NCBI GenBank assembly: GCA_022316685.1 | Contig: JAKJHU010000030.1 | Location: forward strand, 6,269,058-6,333,057 | DNA from: Progne subis subis | Lineage: Eukaryota > Chordata > Aves > Passeriformes > Hirundinidae | DNA length: 64,000 nt | Direction of reading: 5' to 3' | Part shown: positions 48,323-61,693 of the stretch, in pieces | Layout: each line of letters opens with the position of its first letter | How positions within the stretch are numbered: position 1 is the first letter of the stretch | Translations under genes and position numbers: made by a program | The notes under the pieces: generated by a model | Databases searched by the model: none | Seen by the model: only the letters and a program-made list of their open reading frames with translations | Told to the model about the DNA's origin: nothing

Positions 48323-50873
48323 GTGAGGGGCCGGGGCACGGTCCCCGCAGGTGGGCGCGGGGACCGCGGGCGCTCCGGGCCACTCCAGGGCCGGGCCGGG
48401 CCGGGCTCGACGGTGGCCGCCAGCCGGGGCGGGCCGGGGGTCGGTGCTGGACCTGGAGCGGGATGGGGGAACGCGAGTGATGGAGAGTGGCTCGGGCTGA
48501 GAGAGAGATTGGTAGCACCGTGCTTGTAGCTGGAGAGTGAGGTGGATTTAACAGATGATGTTTATCGTCACACTGGGAAATGAAGTTACTAGCTGAACTT
48601 CAGTTATGTTGGGGCGAGAAATAAAGGATAGTCTGTCCATTCTTTCAGTTATATGCTCATTCGTACGAAAAACAAAACACACTTCCTCGGCAGGTGCTTT
48701 TCTGACAATATGCGGGCTTGTTCAGGTATCCCTTGTCTGTTATTACAACATAATTTGTACAGAAAACCAGAGTTGAGCAGTTAAATACTGGCCCCAAGTA
48801 CCCTTTCCTTAGAGGCAGCAATGTAAGTGGAATAGGGCTAGCAGGAGAAATGTAGTGAATTTTCGGTGTAGCCGTGCCCTCCCCCCACCAAAGATTTGCG
48901 GTTTGAAATGTGCAGATGTACATACATAGTTAAGCATGGCATCAAACTCTATCCAGGACGGAACTTGTATTTCATGAGTTTGTTTTGAATATACTGGTTT
49001 CATAAAGAAAATAATCTGTTGTGTTTGCATATGTTTATGTGTCGTATGAACTGATGGGCTTTCTCTTGTTTTATCAGAACTAATTCAAGATTTTTAATTT
49101 CATTAAGATTAATTGCACCTTCAATAAATGGGGACACTATTAAACAGAGATACCAATGTCCAGTGCTGCTATGCAAACATGTAGCAGCTGTGTGTGTGCA
49201 CCATACATGATCTGTTTAAAATATCTGTATATTCATTTATCACCTTCCACATTTCAGGCTGAGAGTTCAGTGGCTGATATGTGTCCTAGTCTTTGTGTAT
49301 TTTGATTTATCTTTTCATGTGCAACAGTCTCTGAAGTTTTTTTCTCCAAAGCATCTCTCATTTGTGATTGAATCCTGAGGCATGGTCCCTCACCTTTTCC
49401 CTGCTCTTACGCTGGGGCTGGCCAGTTTGCCCCTTTCAGTGGAAAAGAAGTGGCTTCCCCTTGGGGCAAACTGTGCTGTCCTTCAGTACTCTCATCTGCT
49501 CCCTGCCTTGAACAATGAAGTGAACTGTAAAATATTGCCAGTAGACTGCAGGGTAGGCTTCAGAGGGCATTTTTAATACTCTTGGTGTGTTAATAAACAC
49601 TATGGCTGAAAGCACACGCTGAAAATACCATAAATTATGCTAAACATGTTTAGGTATACTTTAAATATTATTTTTCTTTATCATCCCAGAAGAATTTTCT
49701 TTTCATTATTGATTTTTAGCTGCAATAATTGCATTAATCCTGTGTGAAATCAGAGTATTGATTTGTTTTGTTCTACTTTGTTTTCTTTACTTCTCTGGGA
49801 AGCATTTGACTTATTCTTTGGTAGAATCTATGTTTACTTAAAACTGTTCACTGGTTCAAAGAAATATAAAATACATGGAAATCAGTAGAGAAATATCTGT
49901 AAATTTAAGGGTAATTGTAATGATTTATTTATTTTGTGCTGGCCAATTATTTAATCAGAAGTGTTTAAAGATTGTATACTGGTTCACACATCACATATTG
50001 TGTTATGTTATGTGATCCTATTTAGATGTAGGCTACACTTGAAAATGAATTTCATTAATTCCCATGAAGAAATAGAAATGTTATTGCTATTCAGTTTTAT
50101 GGTTTTGAGTTTCTGCTACCTCAATTTAGACATACCAGGTTACAGAGGGAATGGCAGGCAAGACAGCTAAGATCATTACCCGAGTGTTCTCAGTGGGATT
50201 AGAAAGAAAAAACTGTGATGTGTTTTCTGTATGGCAAATCACCTCTGGACTCATACTGGAATTTATTGTCTTATGAGTGTTTATGCAATTATATTAATGT
50301 AATGTAATTAAAGTGGGTGTGATACATGCACATGCTCCCATGTTCACATACAAATGTTCTTTTGCAGTTTAATCTGAAAAAGATGTCAAACCCACTTCAT
50401 AAGTTAATTGTCCCCAAGATGTAGTTATTTCTGTATGTGGTGGATAGCTTAAAAAAAAGGATAACCTGCTACAAGAGTGCTTTTTTTTTTTTTTTTTTTT
50501 TACATTTCACACTCAGTCATATTTTTAATACAAATAGAAAAACTGACCTGTTGAGGCATTTATTTGAGATACTCTCTTGAAGACTTTTGTTTATTAACTG
50601 ATGAAGTGAATATACTGGTCCAGAGGTGTGTCTTTTGGTACTGAGAGAATATGAGTACTGTCAAATTCAGAAGTAATCTAGTAGCAAGTAACTCAATACA
50701 ACATATTATTAATTTTTGAAGCTATTTTTTAACGTGATGATTAAGAAGATCCCTTTACATGTTGGCTCATTAAAGAAGGAGAGCCTCTTAAGCCCTGGCA
50801 TCCAAGCTGTGATGTACTGAAGAAGTGGGCTGTGGAAAAGGCTGCTGTTTGCAGTTGGCAGCCATGAATTTGA
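48323..50873. other. RIMS2 intron after the CpG-island exon
   Basis: Starts at the GTGAGG donor. The first 170 bp remain very GC-rich, with four GGG runs spaced by CC at 48388-48405, and then the sequence becomes AT-rich. T21 lies at 50481-50501. No further exon seen. Confidence 0.6.
48388..48405 (+). other. Potential G-quadruplex motif
   Basis: Four GGG tracts separated by CC (GGGCCGGGCCGGGCCGGG), 66 bp downstream of the splice donor in the sense strand. It fits the simple G3N2 pattern, but CC loops can also pair with the G tracts in a hairpin. Confidence 0.5.
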
Positions 50874-51410
50874 ATCATAGAATCATCAAGATTGGAAGGG
50901 ATCCTCAAGATCATCTAGTCTAGCTGTCCACTCTACCACTGTAACCCCTAAACCCTTAAAACACATCATCCAGAGCCTTCATCCAGTCCAGACTGAACAC
51001 CTCCAGGGATGGTGACTTTACCATCTCCCTGGGCAACCTATTCCAATGCCTGACCACCCTAAGAGTGATTTTTTTTTTTTTTTCTAGTGTCTAATTTTAA
51101 TCTCCCCTATCTCAGTTTAGGGCCATTTTCTTTCATCCTCTTACTGCAGGCATGGCAGAAGAGACTGAACCTCACCTCACTAGCCTCCTGTCAGTTGCAT
51201 GTACAGAGTGATGAGGTCCGCCTGAGACTCCTCCAGGCTAAACAAGCCCAGCTTCCTCAGCTATTTCTCATAAAACATGGTTTTTAGAGCACTGTTGCCT
51301 TTCTCTGGACACCCTGCAGCCCCTCAGTGTCCTTGGAGGACCCAAAACTGAACACAGTACTCAAAGTGTGGCCTCACCAATGCAGAGTACAGGAGAATTT
51401 GTCATGGCTC
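50874..51410 (-). mobile_element. CR1 LINE 3' fragment, reverse orientation
   Basis: Begins GAATCATAGAATCATCAAGA, TTGGAAGGGATCCTCAAGAT and CATCTAGTCTAGCTGTCC, then continues through CAACCTATTCCAATGCCTGA, CAGGCTAAACAAGCCCAGCT and TCTGGACACCCTGCAGCCCC to CCAAAACTGAACACAGTACT. This is the complement of a long CR1 3' segment, interrupted by a T run near 51070. Confidence 0.92.
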
Positions 51411-54400
51411 AGCCTGAACTTCCCATGGTTGGCCAAGTTTGCAGTACAGGGAACTGCTATTTAAAATAGCATTTCTTACCTGCTAATGAATTGAGATGAA
51501 TCCTTCAAGTTTATGCACATTCATTATTCAGGAGTTTACTATTCTTAGCCACATCTAATAAAAGATGTTTGAAAATAATTCTTTGCATCATCAGTTTCTT
51601 TCTGGCATGTCTGCATGTGTATACAGAGGGCTAACGTGGTGCCAGAGAAAATTATTTATGTTGTCAAAGTATCAAGGATTTTAAAGAGGTGTCTTTTGCA
51701 TATCATCTTGTTAGGTTCATTGATGGTAAAATATATGGCCTGCCTATTGAAGTGAGAATTGGTGTCAAATAACACTTGGAACAGACTTAAATTGTATGGA
51801 AATTGTTGAAGAGGTATGGGGACAGGGTACAAATCAGTATCTGTATGAATGCTCTTGAAGCATTCCAAGTTGCATATTTTTTCTGAAATCTTGGCTTTGT
51901 TGAAATTAAAGAAATTTTGTGATTGTCAAAAGATAAGAGAATTTCCAATATAAATGTGTGTGATATCTTTTTAGATGTCTCTGTAGTCATAGTGCAAAGT
52001 TTCATGCACATGATATAATTGCAAGTAGTGCATGAGTGTACTAAACTTTCCTATGAACTGAGCAAATGAATTCTTATGTACGGGAAGACAACTGAAGAAG
52101 CAGAGTTATCCAACATGCAGAGAAAAGAAGAGAGGCTCAGATCACATGATGTGATCACTAGAAAGTGGGACTGGTAACTTATTGCTTCCTCAAATTACAC
52201 AGTTTGCTGTAATAAGTTTTTAACTATGGTTTTCTTTTTATACTCTATTTCCATTCACTTCTGGTTTGCATTTACACTGAGGTGTTGTTAATAGTTGTAG
52301 TTAAATAGCACATTGCTGGGAGTGCAGCTGTGTATCTCACCGAAAGGGAGTATATTTCAATTTAATTTCTTTTTTGCCAAAGATTTTGGGTGGTGGTGAA
52401 GCTATGGGATTGAAGGGGAAAGCCAAATGCTTTGCAGGTGCTGAAGACAATTCAAGAGATAATTTATGATAATTTAAGACAAATTAATTCATAAAGAACT
52501 GGAAAGCATCTTGGTATGTTAGAAAAACAAAAGGCAATTAAAAAAAAAGCCACAGAATGTTCTTCAAACAATTGTGCCAAAAATAGCAAAAATTAGTTGC
52601 ATTAGCTAAGGAGAAGTTACATTACAGTTTTGCATATTGATGTCTACTGAAAGAGTTATCTGAATGTTGCTGCAGGAGTTCAGCAGGAATAGAAGCACAT
52701 TATACTCTCCTGTCACCTGGCTGATAACTAGCTGGGAGACTTGCTGGAGGGGCTGTTCACTCCCACATAGGTGTCAGTGGGAGCGCTGTCCCTTAGTGAA
52801 AGCTCAAGACTTATTTAGAGGTAAGCTGAGCTGCTCAGTTGAGCACTGGTAATGGCTTCAGTGGCATTTCTCACTGATTAATCACTGCACATTGGTAGAG
52901 CTGGAATAAAACTCAGCAGTTCCTGGATTCTGTTCCTGTGGTTAGACCGCCAGATCACAGTGTCCCTTTGGAGGTCCCAGTAGACAATAACAAGCAGACA
53001 ATAATTTGACCAGAAATAGAAAATGGGGGAAGTAGTAACAATAAATTCATTAGCGCAGTAATTACTAAAGTGAAGAGAATATTGCACATGAAGTAGTTAT
53101 CCTTTAAAATTACCATATTAAAAAGAATAAAGTAATGTAGGCATATCAGGCTATGAAGAAAATGAGAATAACTATATCATCTTGGAATTGGCCTACATTT
53201 TGGCCTTGGTCGTAAAGATGACCTTGTTTATGTGGAATGTTCATAGGCAGAGCCAAGGAAGGATATGAAAGAAGGATATAATGCCCTGTGACAGGTTATC
53301 CACTGTAAAAGACGAAGCTTTAAAGACCTTGGCTCAATCAATGCTAACACAACAGAGATTGCTGCACATTGCATGCAATGGTGGGGTCACTCATCTTGGA
53401 GGATAAAAAGCACTCTGAATATGCAATCATAATTGTTCCATAAGAATCTGTATGACATTTAAATTTATAGTTGATAGTTTTTTCTGTTTGCCATTAGGAT
53501 ACAGTTCTGGTGCTGACTTGGGTCAGCCTCCCCATCGTGGTGGTGGGTCTGTCCCATTTCTGCAGCTCCGTGGGCTGCATTCCAGAGTGGAGGCAGTGTA
53601 GAAGGCATTTCGAACAAGTCACAAGTGTTTTTACCAGATATACTCAGAAACTATATTAATGAAGTAGCTGTAGATGCCAAGATCAATAAGACCTTTAAAA
53701 AAAAACAAGGATAGAAAAAAACTATACTGTTGCTGGCAAAGTAAAGAGCATGACCAAAAAAAAAAAAAAAAAAAAAAATATCACATGTATTCCGGAAAAC
53801 TAGGGGAAAAGTAGAAGAAACTGCAGAAGGATTGACAGTCAAAGCACAGCATACTTCAACATGAGTTAGAAATGCCCACTAGAATTTTAAAACTGTATTT
53901 CTCTTATAGTTCTGTTTCTCTTCTGAACTGCTGGTTACGCTGCAGAATGTACCTGAATAGCTGACAGGTAATTTGGATATGGCTGTAGCAGCAGCAGCAG
54001 TGAAGCTACACCGTATGTTAGGTTGCATCTCTGGCGGTACCTACATAAATGTATGAAAAACCTGTCTCATATCTAGGTGCTGTAATTGTCATTTTTCAAT
54101 GTCAAGGTCAAGCGTGTAATCAGAGCAGCAACACACTGTGTTGTCATTGTTTCAGTTTGGGGATGTAAATGTTTAACAGTGGTAGTTTGAAAATGGGTCA
54201 TTACAGTGTGAAATTTGCTCAGTTTTTTTGTGAACTGGCGTTATTTAAATAATGATATTTGCATAGGATCATTGTTAATCTTAGACAAAGCAGAGGAGGA
54301 AGAGCTGTTTCTAATTTGTGTAATCTCAGTAGCCATCCAACTTCTTGGCACCATCAGCCTCATTAAGCCTTAATGGAGGGTATTGAATTGTTTCAACACA

Positions 54401-57400
54401 TTTGCTACATCATTCAAAAATGCTGCCCAGATCTGTCTGATAGTATATGAAATGATCCTTGCTACAATAAAAATAATCAAGGTTGGGGTAAAGAATTGTG
54501 TTACCTCCATTATTCCATATTTAGAAAGTATCTCTCACTTCATATAATGCAAAAAACCCTCAATTCTAAGTTCCTTAATATACATACTCTTTGCTGTTAA
54601 GCATTTTTAATCTGCTCTTGACATTGCATGAAATAATGGGTTTTAATAAATAAATAAGAATCATATACATCCAGAAAATTGAATGTCAGTATAAACATAA
54701 AAACATTATCTCTTAAAACTGTAGAAATGGTTTCCGTTTACTTTGGAGGATCATCTTTTGTCATTGGCAAAATCAGAGACTGGATATGAAGAGTTCGTGT
54801 GATGAAGATGTACACCTATCTAGTTATTCTTTATATAAATGGTATACAGAATTAGAATGTAATTCCACAAAATTATTTGCTCTGTTTTTCAGGATTTTAA
54901 TAGATTGGGGATGAGACTGATTTCCCACTGCTTTGTACTTTTTGTAGCTACATGGATTGTTGTACAGGATGTTCAAAGTGGATATAAAATGCTACCTACC
55001 ATTCTGTTTTGATACATGCACAAAATATGCACAAATTATTGTAGACCTATTACATTTAAATGATAGAATATTTATCTGTGTGGAGATCATAACTGGTCTA
55101 AATGAGGGCGCCTGAAGAACTGTTCATCCAGGTCACTTGTCACATGAGACATAACAGCTGTGGGCTACAAAACCATGTGCTTTTTGTTGTCATATGACTG
55201 TTCAGGTTTACAGCAGGTAAATGGCTTCTGGCAGGTTAATCCTCTGATCACACCTAGAAAACTGATGCCTTATCTGTAACAGAAACAGAGACCTCTGCAG
55301 TGGTGCTGGAAGGGCCTGAGTGACTATGTGTAGTTCTATTCCTGATCTGCATCTCTCTGTCAAGATCTGTAATCAGCATCTGTAAAACAAAAGATCAAAC
55401 CAGACCTGCATAGCCTGTTTATTGTTACATAGTCAGAGCCAGGTAACCAAAAGAGAAGTGGAAATTACATCAGCACTAGCTCTTCTCTTCCTTACAGCTG
55501 TGGTTAATTTGTTTTGATTCCCTGGGACAGCTGTCTCTTATCAGGGGTAAATTCTTTGTCGAAGGAATGGCCAAACATCAGACCTCTGTGCTGTGATTCT
55601 GTATACACTTGGGGTTACCAGGAGTAAAAACCCTAAGGTTTGTTTTCAGTATCTGTGCTAAGGGTGTTCAAGATGGTTACAGTGTCCTTTTTCTTTGTAG
55701 CATGTGATTCTGAATAATAATGTTGGAGATACTAAAGTTTTGGGAACATTAAAGACTTGTTGTGTATGTAGGAAAGCAGCTCTTTGTTTACAGTTCAGTC
55801 CTGTAAAAATATTTTGAAAACCTTTTTGAGAACGTAAAACTGTAAGTTGAAGTTCCTAAAGTGATGGATGCCACACGCAGAAAAAACAGTTTCTCTTTTC
55901 TGATGCTCTTAACAATTTGCTGAAAGATTAGTTAAGACTGGAGAATGGACATCAGAACAGCAGTGAAATTAAAGTGGCAGAATACAGCTTTGAACACATT
56001 TAAGATGTGGGAGAGAATAAGGAGCAGGTGATTTACTTAAACCACAGCATTGCTCAGAAGCCACAGGTGGTAAACTGTCTTCACATCACATGGCCAAAAC
56101 AAAGTACAGAGTTAACTGAACATAAGATCAGCCTTGCCATGACAGGGAAGTAGAATGCAGACAAAGGATGCTGCAGTCTGGCCAGGAGCAAATGAGATTC
56201 CTGATGGCTGCCTCTTGGGTCCTGTAGGAAATCATCAAGAATGGGATGCCAAATCTGCTATACCAGCCTTTGACCAGAAGTGCAAGCAACAGTTTAGCAG
56301 TTGATTGTTGTCTATTTAATTCAGCTCTCTCTTTTACATTTTCTTATGTGCTATCTTAATTAACCATGCTTCCATTATGGCCAGAGGAAGAAAGAAAAAG
56401 AACGGGACAAGAGAAAAAGTGTTTTCTTGGCCAAAAATGAAGAACTAGTGCGGCCTCCCAAGAAATTTAAAAATGCATGGGGCAAACTAAGGCTGTCAGT
56501 CTAGACTCTCTCACACTTTCCAAACCTGGCTACTCCTATATTGAAGAGCTTTATTGCTGAAGGCAGCTCTGCTGTGGACATATCAGGGCAGGCCATTCCA
56601 GCCCCAGTCAAAATTTATCAGTATTTTACATTCAGATACTCATGGAAACAGGAAGATCTTCCCTTCTTCCTTACAAGTAGGAGAAAGCACCTGGTTACAG
56701 TTTCCCCCTAGCTCTGAAGTGCCCTTTGGGTTTCAGAAATGCTGACAGCATGCATTGTGAAAATGTCCATCAGAAGGACTGTAACACAAAACTTTGTGAA
56801 CTGATTGTTAGCACTGGCCTATGAGAATCAGTGAAATGAACTCAAACTCAGGTGACAATGGAATCTGGGTTTCCCAAATCCTGCTTTAATTAATAGATCC
56901 TAAACCATGTCTTCTGCTTGGGGTCTGTGGGTAACAGAGAAAAAAATAACTTGGCTGTGCTTCCTAGTACTTCAGCAGGAGCTAAACGCTTTGTTCAATG
57001 CAGACAAAACTTGTGTTGCTCCAGAAACAGAGCTGTGCAGCTGCAAGATACCTACCCTTTTCTTCTGTAGTTCAAATTTTCTTACACGGTCTTTTATCAA
57101 GCCAGTTAACATATCCAGAGAGGGTAACTAGGTATGTAATGAATTTTAGTCTTAAAAAAATGGGCACTTACAGGCAGCTTATTCTCTTCGTGGATCTAAC
57201 TCCTGAGTTGAGATGACAATGCTGAAGGAGTTAGTATGCAGCCTTCCTGGTGAGGTGGGGAGAGGAGCTGCCTCAAGCCCTTAAGTGTGTTTGTGGAGCC
57301 ACAGCTGCTCTGTACTCCATACAAGTCCTGCCAAGAGATCACATACCAGCTGGGGACTGGCATGGCCAGCCTGCCTGTGCCTGTGCCTGTGCCATGTCCT

Positions 57401-60400
57401 CTCTTGGCTCTGTGCCTGCTGGGGAGCAGTTGTAGGAAGCTCCTGCCGAGAGCAAGCTGAGAGCTCTCGCTCTCACCACCAGCAGCAGATTTCATCTGGC
57501 TAGATCCCAGATGATGGAAAGTAATCTGTTGCATTCACTACAGTTTTTGACTTCTCCTCATCTGTTATTGAAGATTGTATCAGCAGTTTTGCATCCCTAA
57601 TTTGTAAGTGATTTGCACTCCAGGTTGTGAGAACAAATAATTCCATGTGTAACTTAGAAAATGAGTTTGTGGAGTCTATTTGCAGTAACCATATTAGTTA
57701 AATTACCAGCATGATTAACTGTAAGAATGAATGTGCTTTCATAAATACCAATGCAATTATTTCTGGTAATTTATTCCACTGCTTACAATATGGCTGCAAG
57801 AATCTGAACTAGTGTTTTCCAGATAATATATTCCATATTTTGTGGTGGGGACTTTGGGGAAATTTCTTTTTGCTAGGGCAATTAGCTTGTACTGATTTGG
57901 AGAACATTTTCAATGTTCTTTATTAGAGTTTAGGAAATGGTGAGTAAAATGATTTTGATTGTAGGTACGCAGCAATGTAACAGCAAAGTACACTTGTAAG
58001 CTCTCATTTACATATCTTTTCATTTGGTAAGATTACAACAACATGCATAACATGAGTGTTTAAGTGTATATATACTTTAGGATTATAAAACCAACCCCCA
58101 CTTTTGCAGTGACACCAGTTACATATCTGAGTGGGTGGTGCATTCCCAAGTTACTAATCTAGCTCAAGGCTAGTATTGCCTTAGTTGGGTTCATTCCACT
58201 GCATGCTTGTCTTCACAAATATCTTTTCTGAAATTATCTATCTTGAAAGGAAGAGAATAACTTTATATCGTGTTTTTTGTTTGTCCTTCTGATTTGGGTC
58301 CAGTATGGAATGTAGCCACATGAGTAGTTAAATTTACACAGGAGAGGAAGTTGCAATTTTTAGGTAGGAATGAGGAAAAACTGTTTGGCTTTAGTAGAGT
58401 GATAAGATCTTCAGCCATATGCTCTACCAGCTACAGCTTGGAAGTATGACACTAAATGCTGTTTCTTTGAGCTGGGTAGCTACGTGGTAGTTTCATTGCT
58501 TCTTGAAACCTTTTAAATTTTTTAATGCTGAATTTATGGAACATAAGATATGGATGGCACAAATACTGTCTTTGCTTTTAAATTGTTTAAGGAATTGTAG
58601 GATTATTTTTGATTTATTAAGACTTTTCCAGGGACAAATATATTGCTAGTATTGGGGGCAATCAAGCGGTGATATTTCTCGTGTATTATTATATATTAGT
58701 TTAGCCAAGTTTCATCTGAAAGAATATTCATGTCAAAATCAGTGGCTCAGGAGACGCGCCACCCAGATCCGGGTCTTCTGTTAATTCTATTCCAAGTTGC
58801 CATTTTGCTGTTGAAATCTTCAGTTCTTACTTCAAGAAGCATCAACATCATGATTAGGAGCTTTATTGATGACAGGTCAGATCTTTCTCTTTGGAGACCA
58901 GTCGAGAGAACTGCATGTTTCTATGGAGAACTGGGAAATAGTTATTCACATAACCTCCTTTCAGCCCTCCTTAAATTCCATATTAAGGTCAAAATAATTA
59001 CTGTTTACCACTCGCACTTATACAAACACTGGATGTTCTACACATGCCTAACTTCCAATCTATATCAAAGTTGTATCTTTGTGTGCCTGTTGTCATGTGA
59101 ACCAGACCACTTAATTCAGTTAAAATGAAAAGTACGACTGATTTAAATTAAGATTTAGAAGGATACTATGAACATGTGTGCCTCTATGAAGACTTGAGTG
59201 GCAGTTGCACAAGTTCTGCCTTCATTTCTCAGTAGATGTGCAATGGATGTGTTAATTTTTTTAATTCTGTTCTTCTACAGTGAAGGCATACAGACTTTTA
59301 ATTCTAGTTCAGGGAAAAAAAATCTGCCTTACAAATGAGTAACTCCTTCACATATTACACAATTGAACATATATTTCTCCCAAACTCACAAATCTTTGAA
59401 AGATGTATGAAGATACTGAAGAATCATGCAAGATGGAGATTTCCTTTTAAATTTGCATTAGGGACTTCATGTTTACAATAATTATTTCAGAATGACCATC
59501 ATTCAGTGAGGCTGAATGAAAATGAATGCTTACTCATCAAAAGAGTTCATAGAAGGAAGAGTAATACCCTCTGGGGCTTCAGAGTTGTATGCCTTTCACA
59601 TGTAACTGTGATGCAGTGTACTTTCTACAAAAATACAGCATAATATTTTCCTGGCAGTTTGTGGGAATATTTCTTTTAAATGAGTGCTTGTATTTTAAAA
59701 CAACTCTGGACCACTGTTGGAAGTCAGCTGCCAACTTGCATTAGCTGAATATAAATAATAAACCAACAGGCACTTGGAACAGTGCAACCCAAAAGAAATG
59801 ACATTGTTTATTTCTGACCATTTTTCATATGTTGTGGTAGCCTGGTACCTTTTTTATTTGCATTTCTGACATCAGGTATTGATGGGCATTTTTAGAAGTA
59901 AGTTTGATGTAATAAAACTTGTTTCTTCATTCTACTGGGTACTGAATTCATTTGGGTATCTGAAGTTCTAGAGGAAAATTATTACTTCTATTACTATTTG
60001 TATGTACTGATTAAAAGTGGTGGTCCTAAGGAATATGTAGAAGGCTTGTAATAAGCAATGTGATTTGAATCACTCATTATACTGCTGTAGAAATGTCTCA
60101 GTGCTGCTAACTATTGCAGAGTTATTAATCTTTCTTGACAAAGAGCCAGTGGTTTTCAAGGTATTTAGTTCCCACTTCACTGCATTTTCCATGTTCTTTA
60201 TCTGACCTAATATTCTTCCTGACTGAAGAGTTTGAGAGACTTCAACCCACACTGCAGCCTGTAGAACAGTGACAATGAGTGCAACACATTGAAATTGAGG
60301 TCTCTCTCCCATTTCCTGTCCGAGGGTGCAGATCCGCTTACTCTGTGCCAGCCCCTGTGCTCACACAGGGTTGTGATAGTCCTCATCCTAGGACAATCTC

Positions 60401-61551
60401 CTTCTTTTGCTCATTTCCTTTTTCAAATCCCTAAAGCTTCACCAACCTCACAGGTCCAGTTGTTCTTCTGACCTCTAGTACATGATGAAGCAGAGAAGGT
60501 GTAAAGGATATCAGATGCTACAAACAACTGCATAAGGAAGCTGAGGTCCATCAATATCCTAGGATATTGGATATTACTCTACCCTCACTGTATCAGTATT
60601 TAAGAATAGTTATTATTTGTTGTAGCATATTTAAAGTTCTTGCTCTTTTATAGTATCAGTATATCACACATCATTGTGCTGCACCCAGAGGTGTATAGAA
60701 CAGATTAAAAGAAATCAGTATGCAGAATTCCTTGCCCCATTGCAGGGAACAGCATTTAAAATCAGAAATGACATGGAGTGGCTGTCTTACTCATGAAAGA
60801 AAAACTGAGGGTTCATTCTTAGTCATTTCATCCAGTTGAGGTCTTGATCAAAATTCTTACAATAAAATGCTATTATATTGTTTGAGTATTTTTTCCCTTG
60901 TCTGATACCCAGATATCTGTCACATTGCTGTTTCTACAAGTAAAATTAAACTATGCAAATAGATAAAAAAATTGTTGGAGGTGCTAATAAAGTTTCATGT
61001 TGTGCATACAAATCAGTACTGTATATTTTAAATATAAATTTACATTTATCAGCTAGTGAATAGAGAAGAAAACATGGGAAGGGTTCTTGATTTGTAGTTT
61101 ACTATCTTCACCAATGGATATCTGTAACGTGATTTAGGAGATAATTACCAAATGTTTTTAAAACAATAATTCATCTGAATTTGAACATTTCTGTGCAGGT
61201 TTTGACATCATAGTAACATTTTAATTGAATTCCTAAGAGGGGCTTATTCATCAGGGGAAAATATATTTTAAACACTCGAGACTATGGATTGTGTAAATCT
61301 GGTTACCTCTGTGAGCAGACTTGTGTTGTCTGACCTTGGAAAGCAGATGGCGACAGAACTAAGGTCCTGTAAAAGAGATTTATGATGCTGTTTGCCAGGT
61401 TATTAAAAAATTGATAATTTTTAAATGGGAGTTTTGTTGCAGATCATTAATCCGTGGCTCTGAGAGTTTGTGCCACATGGAGCAGGGGTGTGCACGGTTG
61501 CCTATCTGTGACAGCACAGTGGCATGGGGGCTTCTCTTTTGTCTCCAACAG
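51411..61551. other. RIMS2 intron, no gene seen
   Basis: About 10 kb of AT-rich intron. Contains A23 at 53756-53778 and two open frames discussed as weak candidates (a Lys-rich stretch near 56380-56510 and a 132-codon frame at 58730-59128). Ends with a pyrimidine tract and AACAG acceptor at 61551. Confidence 0.6.
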
Positions 61552-61693
61552 AAGCAGGGGGCAAGAAGCTGCGGAGCACCGTCCAGAGGAGCACGGAGAC
61601 AGGGCTGGCCGTGGAGATGAGGAACTGGATGACTCGCCAGGCGAGCCGGGAGTCAACGGATGGGAGCATGAACAGCTACAGCTCTGAGGGAAA
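61552..61693 (+). CDS. RIMS2: RIMS2 common exon (linker before C2B)
   Basis: Acceptor CTCTTTTGTCTCCAACAG is followed by 142 coding bases in the frame set by either upstream exon: AGGKKLRSTVQRSTETGL, then AVEMRNWMTRQASREST and DGSMNSYSSEG. This block is nearly invariant among RIM proteins. SMNSYSSEG favours RIM2 over RIM1 (which I recall as SINSYSSEG). Donor GTAAGC at 61694 leaves phase 2 (AA of an Asn codon). The acceptor takes splice input from the exons ending at 8436 and at 48322. Confidence 0.95.

Larger units (their letters stand above)
47540..48490 (+). promoter_or_regulatory. CpG island with internal RIMS2 promoter
   Basis: A sharp change from AT-rich intron to GC-rich sequence dense in CpG, with several GC-box cores (GGGCGG or CCGCCC, for example near 47631, 47790 and 47910) and no clear TATA box. 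A 15-bp direct repeat, AGCGGGGCAGAGCCG, occurs at 48051 and 48071. The island covers the alternative first coding exon at 48193-48322. This is the pattern of a TATA-less brain-gene promoter. The transcription start is not resolved. Long open frames across the island on both strands are a by-product of GC richness. Confidence 0.8.

Noticed and set aside
47412..48326. Open frames of 155-304 codons on both strands across the GC-rich region
   Set aside because: They arise from the low stop-codon frequency of CpG-island sequence, overlap each other in several frames, have Arg/Pro/Ala-rich composition, and the true coding exon uses a different frame with RIM homology and a phase-matched donor.
58730..59128. 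132-codon + strand open frame
   Set aside because: No recognised domain, no family resemblance, no clear promoter or splice context. One frame of this length is not surprising in 64 kb.
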